In this document: piece by piece, positions 63,084-64,000 of the stretch | How the letters are laid out: every line of letters begins with the position of its first letter | How positions within the stretch are numbered: the first letter of the stretch is position 1 | DNA from: Ephydatia muelleri | Lineage: Eukaryota; Porifera; Demospongiae; Spongillida; Spongillidae | Assembly: GCA_013339895.1 (NCBI GenBank) | Contig: JABACO010000001.1 | Span: 4,146,280-4,210,279, forward strand | DNA length: 64,000 nucleotides | Direction: 5' to 3' | Notes under the pieces: model-generated | Databases searched by the model: none | The model's input: the letters and a program-made list of their open reading frames with translations, nothing else | Told to the model about the DNA's origin: nothing | Position numbers and translations under genes: made by a program

Positions 63084-63311
63084 ATGACAATGATTTCTAA
63101 GCAATCTGCTAAAAGGCAGCGATATCGAGAGGACCTCTTGGATGAATTTCCTTGGTTATCATACAGTAGTCTGCTGGGAGGAGGGATCTGTCGCTGTTGT
63201 ATCCTTTTTACACAAGGACAAAAAAGCGAAGGATCTCATGCATGGATCATTATTAGGTGTATTATATTGATTTCCATGCACTACATGTATAATAAAATGA
63301 GTACCAGTTGA
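63084..63311 (+). pseudogene. TTF-type zinc-finger start of a hAT-like gene
   Basis: The frame from ATG 63084 includes KRQRYREDLLDEFPWLSYSS then GGGICRCCILFTQGQ. The pattern FPWL.Y....G..C..C..F marks the TTF-type zinc finger at the N-terminus of ZMYM1-like hAT proteins. Only the beginning of the finger is present before the sequence diverges. A second copy of the same stretch starts at 63926. Confidence 0.5.
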
Positions 63312-63925
63312 TGAAATTTGCAAGGCATTCGTGCAGGCCTGTCCCAGAATTGCATCCTTATTTGACGATTATAGTACATAGATCTAGTAATTCTTGTAAT
63401 CGTAATTCTACGCAGTTTCACCCTCCCCCGCATTAATGAATATTATTTAACATTCCCCCCCCCCCCCCCTTCTTTCCTGAAATCCTGTATCCGCCCCTGT
63501 GAAATGATATGTCAGGTACTGCCAACCACAACTAGTTGACACATTCTATAAACCTAAATACACTTTCTTCGTTTAAGGTACGAAATTAGAAAGAAAATAA
63601 GTTCTTATATGAATGTATTGAGCCAATGATAGGTTAACTTGGAGTGAGAGTTATGCAAGCTAATAGCTGTTGAGTGGTGTTGGAGAGGCATATGCACAGC
63701 TACCATGTGCGTAGCTGCATATTGAGTGGTGTTGGGGATGAGTATGCATATTGGTCCACGTAGTTGAGTATAAACTGTGTGGTTTTGGGATTTTAAGTAA
63801 ATCAAGGCGTCTGTACTTGTGCATTGTTGCTATTCCTCCCCCCCCAATGCTATCCGAGTGCAGGTGTAGATGTTTACTACTTTGAAGCAGTGGTTGGCAG
63901 TAGCAGTGGCAGTGGTTGGCAGTAC
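63312..63925. other. Spacer between two TTF-type repeats
   Basis: No gene. It includes a C-rich run at about 63453-63469 and a local repeat (gagtggtgttgg at 63673 and 63724). Confidence 0.45.
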
Positions 63926-64000
63926 CAGATGAATTTCCTTGGTTATCGTACAGTGGTCTGCTGAGAGGAGGGATCTGTCGCTGTTGTATCCTTTTTACAC
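63926..64000 (+). pseudogene. Second copy of the TTF-type segment, cut by the window end
   Basis: These 75 bases match 63139-63213 with only three or four differences (gatgaatttccttggttatc...). The copy runs off the window, so whether it continues into a fuller gene cannot be seen. Confidence 0.6.

Overview
The window looks like nuclear DNA of an early-branching invertebrate animal, most likely a sponge. This is inferred from content: one intron-rich gene with GT/AG splice sites encoding ankyrin repeats, a Roc GTPase, a COR-like region and a Death domain, plus animal-type hAT, Ty3/Gypsy and non-LTR retrotransposon remains, fold-back MITEs and long GT-rich minisatellites. The species cannot be fixed from sequence alone. 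Nothing bacterial is visible: no operons and no CRISPR array.

Layout. (1) 1466-47668, plus strand: the only convincing host gene. Twelve exons of exactly 99 bp, each phase 0 and each encoding one 33-residue ankyrin repeat, are followed by exons carrying two more repeats and the P-loop (43861-44115), a 48-bp linker (44421-44468), the rest of Roc plus COR (45586-47164) and a Death domain (47364-47668). The predicted protein is about 1132 residues with no kinase domain. The ankyrin exons arose by tandem duplication of exon plus flanking intron, because intron sequence is also conserved from unit to unit. (2) The introns are loaded with mobile elements. The largest, 9337-19268, is flanked by TTAA. 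It carries a degenerate minus-strand transposase-like gene containing a 1.6-kb coding minisatellite that specifies (CEQEE)n. That gene was itself hit by a hAT transposon (14809-17471) and a 482-bp fold-back MITE (10598-11079); mentally removing either insertion rejoins the reading frame. A shortened second copy of the gene lies at 32520-33240. (3) Other intron elements are a minus-strand Ty3/Gypsy pol with the unusual order protease-integrase-RT-RNase H (28210-31812), two more Gypsy fragments facing each other (39500-41930), a Ulp1-PHD fragment, a nuclease-like fragment of a non-LTR element (27060-27549), and several MITEs.

(4) Downstream of the gene, 48557-55749 is a 7.2-kb element with perfect 25-bp terminal inverted repeats, a 3-bp CCA target duplication and clustered TTATAC subterminal motifs. 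Its interior holds several minisatellites and possible exons. A 1.2-kb relative with a TAA duplication sits at 4306-5489. (5) 55835-64000 contains a split non-LTR RT C-terminus with zinc finger and nuclease-like domain (55835-57475), a GT-rich minisatellite (58540-60340), two more nuclease-domain fragments, and two copies of a TTF-type zinc-finger start, the second cut off by the window end.

How it works together: the host gene probably encodes a cytoplasmic signalling scaffold in which ankyrin repeats bind a ligand or partner, Roc-COR switches, and the Death domain recruits downstream death or immune adaptors. The rest is transposon biology, with successive insertions giving a relative order of events. 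Reading frames and splice sites were worked out by eye; no alignment or database search was run.
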